Numbered from the stretch's first letter, positions 1-12,521 are shown. The stretch is DNA of 64,000 nucleotides from Phycomyces nitens (GCA_022702545.1 JAHRBC010000001.1:3782001-3846000), one strand, 5' to 3'. Made by a program: numbers and translations. The notes: a model not told the origin generated them from the sequence alone.

Positions 1-2413
1 AGCTGTAGCAATCAAGAGAGATCAAGTTTTCAAAGAGCATAAAAAGAATCTCGTAAAGCTTTATACGGGGTCTTAGGGTTGTAATCCACAATTGAACATG
101 GTGATCTGGAATGGCAAAACCAAATCTACGGTATGCCAAGATTGAAAATACTTTTGTGTAGAGCATACCTGCATAAACTCTAAAGAGATGATATATAATG
201 GTAATATTTCAGGTAATAAAGAGTTAGGGACTAGTATGAGTCTGTCTTTAATGACAAAAGGTTAAAGATGGCCAAAAATACGAATTATTTTACAGATTGT
301 AAAAATTGAAACTTGAAGGCCAATTTGTAAATTGTATGGTGTTGCATAAAATGGGCAAGTTCCCAAAGTGAAGGCAAAAGATGTGGTGTAAGCTCTCTGA
401 GCTGCAATTTTTTTTAATATATATATATATAATACGTTTCTCCATTTCCTTGTCTCTCATATATTTCTATGCTAAGCTAGTGATATTTTTGATATTAATA
501 TGGTAATTGGGGAAGGAAATTATGAGAATTCTAACTAATAAAAGATGGGAAAAAGGGAGAAACTTTGAGTACCAGTGGTGGGCAGCTACCACATCTTTTG
601 TTTTCACCTTGTCAACTTTCCCATTGTATGTCTTATTTGACACAATTGATGTCGACTACGTTACTAACACGAGAGACAATGTTCTGTTTATTGGGATGTG
701 CTATGATTGAGAAATGCTCATCCTAAAAAGTACCGGCCACCATAAGTGTGTTGGCCAATTCGATGCTATCAAGATTGCTTCGTCTGCCTTTTGTTCCTTT
801 AGCCTTTGAAGTTCTCAGGCAATCAGTTTCTATAGAGGATGTAGGTAAAGTTCTATTTTTGATCATTGCTATTAAAATGCGTTTTGGGCTTGAGCCTCTA
901 GAAGCAAACTCCAAAATATCGGTAGCTTTCGGTTGTGTGTTTGCAGCAAAACACTACGGGAAATCAAAAGGCGTTTTTGAGAATGTGCCTGTGTTTTCAC
1001 ATTTTGCACTTTCTTTTACTTTTACTTTTACTTTTTATTATTATTAAAAATATTTGCTTTATTATGGATGTACAGTATTGTTTTTCTTTCGTCCGAGTGT
1101 ATATTTTAGGATTTAACTTGCTTTTTGTTTCAATTCCAAAAAATCAAGTTCTCGCTATTATAGACCCAAGAAAAATCTGATTTCAAAAACACACCCCTTT
1201 TCTCCCATACTTGTGTACACTTGAAAAATAATAAAGATGTTTAACCAAGTATTTATGGTCTTAAGCTCTGTAATTATACTTTGCGAAAATATCTTTATTC
1301 TACCATATCTTCTGTGCAGACTCTGCTACCAAGAACTCGCCAAATATTTGTTCATTTTTGTAAACAATTTGCATACTGGCATTAAATGGTTGTTATATAG
1401 CACAAAGCAGTTACCATATTTATATAAAACCTAATAACAATTTCCGAAAATGTTCCTGAGAATATTACAGAAGGCCAAAGCTCCAAAACATTCCCCTTTT
1501 TGGCTTGTCTTTAAAGAGGGGCAAAGGGTATCTAGAAAATGATGCGCTATGGACAGTAAAGTTCGGCATTACGGTTCCTAAATTAACAATAGGAGACAGT
1601 ACTCGCTCATAACCTGATATTTAATTTACTGTTAAAAAAAGTTAAAGGGACTGGCTGTTGTTGTTTGAATAGGTTAGGATCCTTGTAATAATTTTCCAAT
1701 TAACTCACTAGGGGTATATTGCGGCTTAAAAGAATCTAAAGCTTGTATTAGACTACACCATGTATCATTAGACTTTGAATAGCATAAAGAATGGGTATTT
1801 ATTTCAAAAGTATTTAAAAAATAGAAGCACTTACCTTCTAAGTCTCTTTTGAGTCTAAACGAGTATTGTATTTGTTTTGGTGCATACAAGTTGGTATGAA
1901 TACCATTGAACCAAAAAGTAGACCAAAATTTAAAGTTGTCTTGGAATACTCCAAGACCACAAGAGGATACAATTGAACGGTCTAAAACAACCAGCGAGAA
2001 AGAGAGTACATATTTTTGGTCGATGATCAAGAATCACTAGAAGAAATATAGTCTCACACTTTATAGTGGAAGCACTTTATTAGGTTAAAATTACAAGTGC
2101 ATATATAGCCAATCTTTGTGCCACTGACAACACATCCTTAATTCCAAGGTACCCACACCACCTCAAACATAGAATAAAACTTACCATCACTTTATTACAA
2201 GACACAAACAAATTCGATAGATAGTCGGCGCTTCTTTCTTAATTTCATCTAGCAATGGACCACTTCAAAGTTTGGCCCTTGTGGCAGATTGTCCGTAGTA
2301 AGTTCCTTTTTGTAAGCCACAGCTATGACGGAGGTACTTCTTTTTTTATAGATCACCGACCCTAGCTGGCCTTGGACTGGCCTTTAAACCCCACGTTTTC
2401 TCTTCTTCATCCA
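1..2413. other. Left flank without a confident gene
   Basis: This 2.4-kb AT-rich stretch holds only short open frames and no convincing chain of exons. Low-complexity tracts are present, for example a TA run near 417-432 and TTTTAC repeats near 1015-1040. A short frame on the minus strand (723-914) and one on the plus strand (748-1047) overlap each other and neither resembles a family I know. The last 150 bases before 2414 presumably carry the promoter of the CBS/PB1 gene. The stretch could be repeat-derived or intergenic. Confidence 0.5.
1674..2030 (-). CDS. Possible 118-aa ORF, unrecognised
   Basis: This is an open frame of 118 codons on the minus strand. Its composition looks protein-like (mixed hydrophobic, Trp and Tyr residues), but I recognise no domain. 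There is no clear splice context, so it may be a fragment of a repeat-borne gene or chance. It is listed because it is the longest frame in the first 2.3 kb. Confidence 0.15.
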   Translation of the reverse strand: MIIDQKYVLSFSLVVLDRSIVSSCGLGVFQDNFKFWSTFWFNGIHTNLYAPKQIQYSFRLKRDLEGKCFYFLNTFEINTHSLCYSKSNDTWCSLIQALDSFKPQYTPSELIGKLLQGS

Positions 2414-4929
2414 ATGTCCAAACGACAAAGCTCAAGAATACCATCAGTAGCCGCCAGCCGTTCCGAACCACTCGAAACAATCAGTCCTGGCAGTAGACAA
2501 CGCCAAAGCAGGAGAGATGAGGCAAGGCCCAACATCCACAATTACGATGGAATGCAAAAGAGATCCTCATCATATTCTTCTTCTTAGGCACTTCGCAAAA
2601 AACTTGAGAATGAGCTATCCAAGAAACGCGGAGGTAGTCGCTCACTAAGAAAACATGCACAACGAGTAGCTGGCACAGTTTCGGCTCTAAGACCTGCCCA
2701 GGCCCTGACCGTAAAAGAGAATATGCTGGTAATGGAGGCCGCACAATTGCTGGCAGCCAAGCGATGCGATTGCGTACTTGTTGTGGATGAGGATGACCAC
2801 TTGAGTGGTATATTTACAGTAAGCTCACGATAGTTGGAATAAGAGGCAAGACATTGTTTTAATATTGAATTGTAGGCCAAAGACATTGCTTACAGAGTTG
2901 TTGCCGAAGAATTAGATGCAAGGTACACAAAAATCTTTGTAAGGAGAGGCACCCTGACTGACGAGTGGAGTGGGGGATCTGGTTGATGTATGGTGTTATT
3001 TCCTGGATTTTATTTTTAGTCATACCACTGTTGCGACCATAATGACAAGAGGACCCATGTGCGTTACTTCGGATACATCTGCAACAGACGCTCTTAATCT
3101 GATGGTGACCCGAGGATTCCGTCACTTGGTAAGGAGCATGAAAAGGTTACAAGATGTGCTAATGGTTCAATAGCCGGTGTGTAATGAAGAGGGCGATATT
3201 TTTGGATTGCTGGATATCACCAAATGTCTCTATGAGGCATTAGATAAGATGGAGCGTGCGTACGGATCGTCACGCAAACTTTACGACGCTTTGGAAGGTG
3301 TGGAACGTGAATGGTCCAGCAGTCCGATTCAGCTCGTGCAATACATGGAAGCACTCCGTGAACGCATGTCTTGTCCTGATCTTCACTCTGTCCTCGATGG
3401 GTCTCCTCCCCCTGAAGTCGATGTCAAAATTAATGTTAGAGAGATTGCCAAGATGATGAGAGAGCTTCACACTACGGCTGTCCTGGTGACCAATCGAGAA
3501 GGCCTGGCAGGAATTTTTACCACGTAGGTAAACCAAAAATGAGCTATAATTAGTCTTAACTTGAAATCTTCCAGCAAAGACATCGTACTGCGTGTGGTTG
3601 CAGCTGGCTTGCACCCTGAAAAGTGTAGTGTTGTGCGTGTAATGACGCCAAACCCTGATACAGCTACACCACAGACATCTATCATGGATGCCCTGAGAAA
3701 AATGAACGGTAAGAGCACAAAGCCAACCGTCTCCATTACCAAACTCACCAAAAAAAATCTTTGTAGATGGTCATTATTTAAACTTGCCGGTCATAGACGG
3801 CCATACGATTGTGGGCATGGTAGATGTATTAAAGCTGACCTATGCCACTTTGGAACAGGTAAGGATACAGAGAAGACAAGAGACATTGACTGATAATCGA
3901 ATTGGCCTAGATGAATAGCATTCAAGGCAACGATGGCGAAGGTAACCCCTCTACTGACATTTTTTTTTCATATTTAAAGGGTAATTAAATATATATACCC
4001 TTTGTTATTTATTGCCAGGTCCAATGTGGTCTCGCTTCTGGGACAGTTTTGGATCAACCGATCATACAGAAACAGAGTCGCAATTGTCGGACCCAATGCT
4101 ATCCCACCATCCCTCCACAAGCATGCACCCAACCATGCATGCCATATCCCCTGAACCATCATCATCCTACTCTCACCTCCAAGGCTATTCTGAAATTCTT
4201 CCCAATGAAAGTGCAAGCATGGTGGCAAATAACGATGATGCCCTATCAACTATATCCTCCCGCAATATACGCACACACGGTCGTGATGATGGCACATTCT
4301 CCTTCAAGTTCACATCATTGAGCGGACGTACCCATCGATTTATCGCACCATTGGACAGTTACTCACAACTATTCGACTCTGTCCTCCAAAAGGTCGCCAC
4401 AGAGCATCTCACTCTCACAGGAAAGCGTGCGGGTGAAGGTGCAGCAGACCCTTCCGCCGAGTGGCTCAGTATCTCGTATATGGACGATGAGAATGACGAG
4501 GTATTGATGTCTTCAGATGCTGATGTCCAGGACGCTGTAATGCTCGCTCGCAAAGTTGGGCAGACTCGTGTGAAGCTGTTTATACACGATGCAATGATAG
4601 AGTCAATTGCCGTACCCAACATTTCAGAACTCGACGTTCGCTCAAAGAGCGTGGTCGGGACTAGTCATATGGAAATGGAAGCACTAGTAGAAGAATTAGC
4701 GGCAGAAGAAGCAGACCTGGTAGAAGACGATGAAGAAGAAGAAGAAACGGCAGAAGACGAAACAGAAGAAGAATATATACGCAGAAGTTCAAAGAAACGA
4801 TCCCACAGACGCCATCATCATGACGATGTATTCCCTAGAGATCTCCTGTTACCTGCCGCCATCGTCTTTCTCGGTATCGTTGTCGTTGGCGTGTTTGCCA
4901 TATCCAGAATAAGCCCTAGACATCGCTAA
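2414..4929 (+). CDS. CBS-domain and PB1-domain tail-anchored protein (Mug70-like)
   Basis: Nine exons (2414-2521, 2588-2818, 2876-2922, 3020-3128, 3174-3523, 3575-3708, 3767-3858, 3911-3941, 4019-4929) give an in-frame protein of 670 aa. Two CBS pairs are visible at about residues 75-190 and 247-365, each with the G-I-F/L-T-x-K-D-I type end (for example GIFTTKDIVLRVV). They are followed by a PB1-like domain (about 458-558), a strongly acidic Glu/Asp stretch, a basic patch and one C-terminal membrane segment (about 642-664). This order matches the fungal CBS-plus-PB1 family that includes S. pombe Mug70. CBS pairs usually bind adenosine nucleotides and PB1 domains pair with other PB1 proteins. 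The single tail segment implies anchoring in an internal membrane with the domains in the cytosol. The start at 2414 was chosen over an in-frame codon at 2372 because the leader then begins with a Ser/Arg-rich stretch; this choice is uncertain. The specific role is unknown. Confidence 0.85.
2522..2587 (+). other. GC-AG intron 1 of the CBS/PB1 gene
   Basis: The reading frame upstream (ending R-R-D-E) and downstream (starting A-L-R-K-K-L-E) is the same, but a TAG at 2585-2587 interrupts it. Removing 66 nt from GAG|GCAAGG to TTCTTCTTAG| joins them into a continuous basic helix just before the first CBS domain. No suitable GT donor is seen nearby. The GC donor has the usual strong flanks (AG|GCAAG). 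Confidence 0.65.
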
Positions 4930-5147
4930 TATGCACTACCTCTCTCTTTTTTTTTTAAAAAAAAAAAAACATATAAACCACCTCCATAAAGAGGGTCCTT
5001 CCTACCAACACAGGAAGGAGGATACCTTTTGTCTATCTCCCCAAAAAAGAGAAAGATTTCATTGCAAATAAATCAAATATGGCATTGCACTTGTTTTCGC
5101 CTTATGCATTTTTTATGTACATTGCCTGTTTTTTCATCTTTCACTAT

Positions 5148-8100
5148 TTACATCATCGCCATTCTTTCTTCACGTTCAATCTCTTCTAGAGCAGCCTCTG
5201 CCTCGGCAAATTGTCTTTCTTGCTCCAGCAGTGCTTCTTGCATTTCTTGCTCTCTTGCACGATCAAGCAAGTTCGCCTCTTCTCTCTGTTTCGCTGCCAA
5301 GGCCGATGCTTCTGCTGCCTCTTTGGCCGCTGCTTCTTCGGCTTGTTTCTGATAGAATACTGCAAAGGGATCCTCTTCGGTTTCTTCCGTCTCAGCTGGT
5401 CCTTTGTTTCCAGGCACATAATCATTGTCTTCGGGTTCGCTGTCCACAAGTTTTGGTTCAGGGTAATGCTTTGGTCGTGCTCGGATTGATTTGAAAATGA
5501 CTTCGGTAAATAAAGGAGGGTAAATCTCTGCCCGTTGAATAAATTGCCGGACACAGTAACGGATGAACTGAAAGAGTTGTTGAGTTGCTGAATTCTTTGG
5601 TAGGACATGGGCATCATGCAGAATGCGGTTAAAAAGGTCGAGTACGGGAAGCTTGAAGAAGAGGTGCTCGGCTTGTATCTTTACCATGATTCTATGGAAG
5701 AGACTGGTAATACACTGCATTATTTGTGGATCCATTGCCTGGTATTGCTCCAAAAGGACGCAATAAACACTGACAACATCATATGAAGCATATTTCTGGT
5801 ACAAATTAGATCGTACATTTAGGTCTCTCTAGTGGCACAAACACTTACTAGTTCAAAGGAATCAAACTTGAAGATGTGTTCTCTGCTGGCAATCTCACGA
5901 TCTCTCTCTTCTTCACGTTCGTCAATGTCACTCTCCAGCATAGGGTCATCCTCGTCTTGGATTTCATTGCTGCTCTGCTTATTTTGTTTCTTTGACTTTT
6001 TTGTCTTTCTAACAAACATCACCTGTTTCTTCTTTGAGAATTGCTCAAGTAATTTGAGCATAACATGAGTGAGTTTCACAACAGATTCCAAATAGCTACA
6101 GAACAACAAATTGAAGTTTAGCAGAGTGTTTCAATGCATGCACATTTTGGACCTTACGCATAGGATTGGCTTTTGTAGCGTTTGATAAGGTCTACAAAGA
6201 GGTCAAACGATGATTGCTCATGGTAAATATTGCTCTGGATATAATCAGCCACTTCACGATATTCAGGAACTGATTCGTTCGACATGTTGCTGAGGCATAT
6301 TAACTAGATGTATATAGATGAGATAATTATCTAATTATCTAATTACAAGCATTCTAATCGCTCACCATCTGACGAAGGCAATCTGAGGTGACCTGAACAT
6401 CTACCCATAGCTAGACAAACCATGATTAAAAGCTTGGTGTTAGAATTGTTTGAATATTCATCATTGACCAGTCTACCTTGTCGTCTAATGTTCTGCGTAG
6501 TCTTCGAAGACAGAGTAAGAATGTATGGAGGTCCATTGAACATGCAATGAGATTAAAGTCAAATTGAGGCCGTTCCTCTGTTGGTTCTTCTGTGCTGATT
6601 CCTGCAGCAGAGGTTGAGGCAGTAGGTAAAAATAGAGAGGTTTGTTCAGGAACATGTCGAGCCTTTTCAGCCTTTTGTGCTTTAAAAACAGCTTGTTCGA
6701 GGCAAAGATATTCGAGGAACCATCGCATGGTAAAGAAGAAATGCTTATGATCCTTCTCAAGCACCTTTTTGTTTTCCCGTTCTATATCCTTGATCAATGA
6801 AGTGTAAAACTCTGGGTAGGATGGTTAGTGACATGATGGTTTATTGAGCCCTTGTAAGTACCATTGAAGCATGATTCTAAAAATGACTGTGCCGTCTGTT
6901 TGAGATAGGTTAATGCACGCGTGCTGCGGTATGTTGCTCGTGAACCATCAAGTTCGTTCTAAAGGGCAAATGTTATAATGATTAAAGTTGTGATTAAAGT
7001 TGGGCTATACTAACCATCGCCTTTCGCTTCTTTCCTCGGCGGTTAGGAGTCTTGTTTGCATCAATAAGCTCTCCTATGTTTGCATAGCCTGCTTCTTTTG
7101 TATGAAACACGCGTTTGTGGGATTCCTAAAGTAGATCACAGATTTAGAATAACTTTACCTGTCTTGAAAATTAATAGACTGGTATCCTACCCAATCTTTG
7201 AGAGTGTAGCTACTACCGAACCGACTGTGTCGAGAAGACTTTTTTCGCTTGTACATTGTATTCATCTCTTTTTCCTTGCGAAGTAATTCCTCTAGTCGTT
7301 CTGCTGTTGCACTTCCATTCTTTTTTAAGAATGAGAAAAAAATCAATTGTAAGAACTAGCGAGATGTTTGGCCAGTAATCTACCTTTCGTCCTCTGTCTT
7401 CTTTAAATACATCCTTGGGACTAGCATGTTCAAGAAGATTGAATAATATCTCTAGTACAATAACATTCCACTCTGAAGAGTCTGCATCTGTACTGGTTGA
7501 ACTGATTGTCAACAAGAGTTCCATCACATTGGATTCACAAAAGCATATCAAGAGTTCTTCCTAATCATAAAAGTTAAACATCTACAGAATCTTGTTGTGT
7601 GGATCTACTTACTTGCATAGAAGCCATTGTCCATGTCTCACTTGATGCATCATACGAGGCAATAGCATCTGGAATAGCTGTCAGATTACGCAAGAAATAA
7701 AGTACCAGTCGAATCACTGTCTGGTCTCGTACGGAACGTTCACTTTTTTGGTATACATGTTACTCTTCCACCTCATATTCTTCTTCTTCTTTTGAAAGAT
7801 CCAACTCACCGAAAGGGAATTCTCAAGGGATTAATTATCACTGACAACACAGCATCAAATATGCCAGGCATCAAAAGTGCCTTTTTGTACTTTCTGTGCA
7901 AATTGAGCTCATTTGGATCCCTTGAATCCTCTTCTTCCTCATCAGCAGTATCCAATGGCCAGGTCATTGGAACAAGCAATTCAACTTTTTTTTTAAACAA
8001 AAAAAATGAGCCAATGAATTGTCCAGCATTGCAAGATCTAAACTTACTGCATGCCAGAATGTAACGTTCTGCGACATCAGTCTTTTGATTGGCATGTGCA

Positions 8101-8418
8101 AGGATGATTGGGACTAGATCTGTTTCGAGTACATTGAAGGTGCCAAGAGTATGAAGTACGAATTTGTGTGGATTTCCAGAATCCGCACGAATGAATCTTT
8201 TAAGATCCTTTAAACATGCTAGAAATAGACTTAGCCGGAAATCCTCTTTGACAGAGCAAAAGAAAAGCCTATTTACCAAGTGCCTCATCACCCACAGCAT
8301 ACACTGTCTTTAGTTCTCCATTTGGTAACTCTACTTCTTCAAGACCACCCAGGGCCGTACAGGTTGACAAGAGAAGATCTGTGCTTCGCTGTTCCTCGCT
8401 GCTCAGAGGGTCTTCCAT
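5148..8418 (-). CDS. tof1: Tof1/Swi1/Timeless replication fork protection protein
   Basis: A chain of about a dozen exons reads leftwards from the ATG at 8418. The first exons are 8418-8277, 8218-8048, 7984-7810, 7742-7613, 7560-7384 and 7319-7191, and the last is 5804-5148; the total is roughly 900 aa. The N-terminus carries Timeless hallmarks: STCTALGG, then GDEAL-ACLKDLKRFIR, then a helical repeat ending in ELLVPMTWP. A later part has the conserved middle block with HFFFTMRWFLEYL and further helices. The C-terminus is a Glu/Ala-rich predicted coiled coil. In other fungi Tof1/Swi1 works with Csm3/Swi3 and Mrc1 to stabilise stalled forks, support the S-phase checkpoint and keep fork barriers active in the nucleus. 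Exon junctions in the 6.2-6.5 kb part are less certain. The protein looks shorter at its C-terminus than I expect for ascomycete Tof1. It is divergent from the seven-TM gene at 8875. Confidence 0.85.
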
Positions 8419-8874
8419 AGTCAAATCAGGTAAGGAATAAGATCCAAACTGGGTGCCTGGAGACGATTGTTTTTTGAGTCGTGACTGGCATTGTGCTTTT
8501 TGACTTGAGAAAAGAGGAGGTTTGAAAGAGAGAGATAGTATAGCAAGCTCCAAGGTCTCCTTGATAAAGAAACATAAACAAAGTTTATTTATTTATTTAT
8601 TTTATCTGATGTCAAGTTTGAAAACAAGTAATAACCTGTCTTTATATTAGACGATTTGGCTCCTAAATGTTCAATTCATTATAACCCTATTTTGTCTTGT
8701 CAAACCCTTGGTATTTTTAAGAGAATATAAGAATCTTTTATTTTATTTTATTTTATTTTACATCTTTCTTTGATTCTCATTATTTCTCTCGAGCCATAAA
8801 CCTTTTTCGGCCGCCTTTAAACCCTGAGAATCTATTGTCTTTTCCAAGACCCTTCATAGTTTTATATTGCCACC
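8419..8874. promoter_or_regulatory. Divergent intergenic region, tof1 / seven-TM gene
   Basis: These 456 bp separate two divergent genes and should hold both promoters. Visible features are TTTA repeats near 8585-8602, TTTTA repeats near 8739-8760 and a perfect GCCACC context just before the ATG at 8875. No defined regulator site was recognised. Confidence 0.4.
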
Positions 8875-9942
8875 ATGTATTCGCCAGACCAATGGGAAAT
8901 TATTTCTGAAGTGTCCAGTGTTGCCTGCATTACTGCTGTTTCTCTTGTCTTTGGACGCAAGGTGGCCAGTATAGACGGTCCAATTCTGTATATTCGGACA
9001 CTACTACTGACGATATACGGACTCACCTGGGCATTTGATCTGATTGCCTGCATGCTAATGAGCACGAATAATGGAAACTCGATATCCTGTGTACTTGGAC
9101 TCTTTAACTGTGTATTTCTATATACTGCTTCCAAAATTGTCCTTTATCTTTATTTTATTGAAAAGGTATGTGTTTTGGCAGAAGATCTACAGACATCTAA
9201 ACCCACCAAAGATCTATACAATGTCTATCCCAAAAACTTCCAGACTTCGTTCCCCTCTCTATATGATCAGCATTGGGCTCCTGGTGCCATTCATAGGCCT
9301 AATGGTCCTGCAAATCATCTATAGGGTTACACTAGTGGGAGAGGAGTTTCCGTTCCACTGTTCCATCGGCATTCAATTACCAGGTTCAATTCCGATGATG
9401 TGCTATCATCTACTGATAATTTCATCTTTCTTGGGAGTCTTTATCAAGTTTGCATTCTTCCCGAGCACGGCCCAGCAGACAACCCACCAAGCCTCATCTC
9501 TACACGCTCTAGCCAAGCACAATTGTGTTGGCGCTCTTGTAACTCTAGTACTCACAACCACCAATGGGCTCCTGATGGTTATCACACAAGGAAAGATGCG
9601 TGGGATTGTATGGTTAAGCGTCTCGACCCTGGTAAGATGTTTGGATATAGAAAGATGCCATTAACGCCAAATTAAAAAAAACTACACATCCTAATACAAC
9701 CTTGATGGTTACAGGATATATCCATTGTTGCTTGTGTCACTCATTGGGGTAGGTGTCTCGCCTCCTTGTGCATCCAGAATCCTAATATTTTCATTTTATT
9801 GTTTCTAGTCGCAAGTCATCCTGCCGAGTTACAGTTTTATGAAAAGTCACTGCAGCAGAACCATGGCGACAAGCCAATCAGACTAGAAATCAAACAGCAC
9901 CAAGAAGTAGTTATCTTGACTGAATTCAACACTATTGCCTAG
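8875..9942 (+). CDS. Seven-TM membrane protein, unknown function
   Basis: Four exons (8875-9165, 9212-9631, 9715-9748, 9809-9942) give 292 aa. The start codon sits in a GCCACCATG context. About seven hydrophobic segments can be counted: residues about 10-25, 40-65, 75-100, 115-135, 155-180, 195-215 and 220-245. A short polar C-terminal tail of about 45 residues follows. The topology would suit a fungal receptor-like or transporter-like protein, but no G-protein-receptor signature is evident and I do not recognise the family. The first intron is 46 nt. A 16-nt alternative that is also in frame was rejected as too short. Expression cannot be inferred. Confidence 0.7.
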
Positions 9943-10638
9943 TGTAATATGTTGACAATTGTACAACACTTTTTTTACTATTATTATTTATTTATTTATT
10001 TTCCTAATCATCTCCCATTTCAGGGGAGTCTACAGGAGGGATGATCATCTTACAGTTTATTGGTTTTTTCTTGAATACATATATATTTATATTTATATTT
10101 ATATATTTCAATACCCTCCTTTACCATATTGTCAGATCTGTCCGGACCAAACGCTATCTTTCTGCATTCACAGAAATAAGTTGGATTTTGTGCTTCATCG
10201 CAGATTGGTTAGCTCGAGTATTAAATTGTAGAAATTGTACTCAGCCAAGAAGACACACAATATCTTTAGACATTACCAATGTCATTTACAAATAAATGGA
10301 CATGGCAATTGTGTATTGAATAGTTTTATTAGTACAATTGGTCCAAATTACAAAGCGTACCTGAGATTATTACTATTATTATTATTACTATTATCTTAAA
10401 TGCCTCTTAATTTATCGAGTGGATTATATTGCTATCAAAAATAATTCACTCGTTCATTTGCAGAGTCTTGGCTAGATAAATAATAAAGTGCTCAAGTTTA
10501 GATGCCATCAAAAATATTCCCTCATAAATGTTCAAATATGTTGGCCATTTGTATTAAAACTTGTTTGGCAATAAAAAAGATGTTAGTTTTTCTGTTTTTT
10601 TTTGCAATAGGCAAAAAAAGAAAAACTTTATAAATACT
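9943..10638. other. Convergent intergenic region
   Basis: The space between the stop codons of two convergent genes holds AT-rich sequence with ATT repeats near 10370-10394 and TA/TTTA tracts near 10078-10108. The open frames at 9959-10295 are low-complexity and not supported. AATAAA-like signals occur on both strands (for example near 10290 and 10480), consistent with two 3' ends. Confidence 0.4.
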
Positions 10639-11675
10639 CTATTTTCGTGCTGCGTTTCTCTTTGCCTTTCCTGGTCTATATGTTCCCTTTGCCTTTTTCT
10701 TTGGTTGTGGCTTTCCATTCTTTGGTCGCTTGTATTTTTCTTTCTTTTCCTTTTTGTCCGCCTCGATATCAAAATCTTCATCTATAACCATTTCTTCTAC
10801 TGGACCATCTTTCCGCTCTATAAAACGTGCAAATAGTCTCGTAAATATACTGTTGCATACATAGAGATTATTGAGCAACCTACTTCTCTTTAGTAGCTTG
10901 TCTTTCTCGACCAACGCCGACTTCTTTTTCAAAAGTTGCTGTTCTTCTGCTTTTACTTGCTTTTGAAGCATTAATAATTCTCGTTGACGCTGCTCATTCA
11001 GACTATCTTTCTTTGCAGCTGCCTCTTCAAGTTCTCGCTTGTGTGCCTATATATATATATATATAGATTTCTTTTAGCTCTGATATTCAATTGTAGCCTA
11101 TTTATCAATACATACTGCCAACATATGTGCGTCGCTCTTCAGCATCGGTGCATGAAAGGTAGCTGGACATAAAAACGTAAGGCCCGCCTTTTCGTATTCT
11201 TTCATGCCAACTTTTACTGCGGCAAGAGCCTGGTTATAAAAGGCATTTTCACGAGCAAGATCGTCGTGTACATCGTAAAGGTCCAGAGGTTCTTCTGAGG
11301 TGACCACCAGAGTCTCTGAGAATGGAAGATCTTTCTCTCGTACATTCTCCACAATACGCTTCAAAGCTGCCTAAATATTCAATAGATAAATATAATCAAT
11401 ATAAAGTTCCACATATGTTTTATCTTGTGAGATTCCAAAGATTCTCATCTTATTGTAATCACCTCATTGTTAACTGTAATGTGCTGTTCAATAAGAATAT
11501 CACCATCGTCATCATCAATATCACTCTCATTCAGATCTTCCAATGAGATTCCTCGGGAAATCTCAATATCTTCTTCTTCTTCTTCTTCTACTACTGTCTC
11601 GGCTTGTTTTTCAGTGGCAATCTTGGGCGCTTTGGTGAGCGCATTTGCGAGTAGCAGTTCTGCAAATGTCGACAT
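10639..11675 (-). CDS. EBP2: rRNA-processing protein EBP2
   Basis: Four exons (11675-11463, 11370-11116, 11046-10884, 10817-10639) give 269 aa. The N-terminus is acidic (Glu and Asp runs). The middle carries the Ebp2 core: VHDDLARENAFYNQAL, then a block ending APMLKSDAHML, then a long charged coiled coil. The C-terminus is Lys-rich and ends RPGKAKRNAARK, like the tail of other Ebp2 proteins. Ebp2 acts in the nucleolus in 27S pre-rRNA processing and 60S subunit assembly. The protein is shorter than yeast Ebp2 (427 aa), mostly in the acidic N-terminal part. It shares a 182-bp divergent space with the Med28-like gene. Identification is by motif memory and is fairly strong. Confidence 0.8.
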
Positions 11676-11857
11676 TGTAAATGAATGTAGTAGCGTATGA
11701 AAAACCAAGTTGGGCTCTCAAGCGAGGAAATGAAGGAAAACAAGTCTCGTGCTAGTAAGCCACAGTAAGCCCAACGCAAGACTCCGCTCTTGTCTTGCTG
11801 CCCACTTAGCAAAAAAATAATGAAATAAGCGAAAGGTAGAGAGAGAGAGAAATAATC
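11676..11857. promoter_or_regulatory. Divergent promoter, EBP2 / Med28-like
   Basis: Only 182 bp separate the two divergent start codons. The stretch holds a GA repeat near 11838-11850 and a CT-rich strand on the EBP2 side. No defined factor site was recognised. Such a short distance implies a shared bidirectional promoter. Confidence 0.4.
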
Positions 11858-12449
11858 ATGGCAAAACATGACCAGAGTCTTAGTGAACTAGTCAAGCAAC
11901 TCTCAGCTCAATTTGATGAATGTCTAGAGACAATCCTTGATGACTCTCAAACCAAGAGTGAGCAAAGCTTTGGTCAGAAGAATGGTAAGATGACGTTATC
12001 CCGACAAAGGACTATTAGGCTAATGACTGAATAAGATGGTCTCGATACATGCATTACGCCATTAAAGACAACAATTCAGGATTTGAAGCACGGTTTAGGT
12101 GACTTTCGGTTCAAGGCACTTGGACACAGAGACCTGGATCTTAAAGAGGTATTTTATGCATAGTGAGACAAGATTGTTATTTTGGATAGCTCAAAGTGTA
12201 TCATCAAAGTCTATAGCTCTTTTACGTCGAGATATCGAGATTAAGCAACAAGTGATTGATAGTTACTCTAAGCAAATCGAAGACTGGACTGTTATACTGC
12301 CGGCGCTTGAAAAGAAAAGCAAGCAAGTGGTGTGTATGAAGACAAACGACAAGGATTTTGGAAACGGTACTTTATCAAATACTGAAGACGATAATGATGA
12401 TGATGATGACGACGATGACGACGATAATGTAGTATTTGAACAAGTCTAG
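11858..12449 (+). CDS. Mediator subunit 28-like protein
   Basis: Three exons (11858-11984, 12036-12148, 12210-12449) give 159 aa. An N-terminal helix (SELVKQLSAQFDECLETI) and a later helix (IALLRRDIEIKQQVIDSY, followed by W-T-V-I-L) resemble the two conserved helices of Med28, where a Leu-rich segment with a Cys is followed by a charged helix ending in a Trp. The C-terminus is a run of consecutive Asp residues. Med28 is a small head-module subunit of the Mediator complex, which links activators to RNA polymerase II. The middle intron is ambiguous: another frame stays open across 12099-12209, but using it would need a 31-nt intron. The family call is tentative because Med28 is poorly conserved. 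Confidence 0.5.
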
Positions 12450-12521
12450 TAGTGATGTCTATAGTAAACATACAGAAAATAATGTGAATAAAGTATAGGA
12501 ACAGAGCAATAGCTATTTGAA

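Noticed and set aside
5029..5352. Ser/Ala-rich plus-strand frame of 107 codons
   Set aside because: It is the complement of the Glu/Ala coiled-coil end of Tof1.
9166..9181. 16-nt GT...AG stretch that would also keep frame in the seven-TM gene
   Set aside because: It is too short for a spliceosomal intron. The 46-nt alternative ending at 9211 keeps the same frame.
12099..12449. Single 116-codon frame as a stand-alone gene
   Set aside because: Its first part reads through a probable intron of the Med28-like gene; the three-exon model closes in frame and gives better helices.
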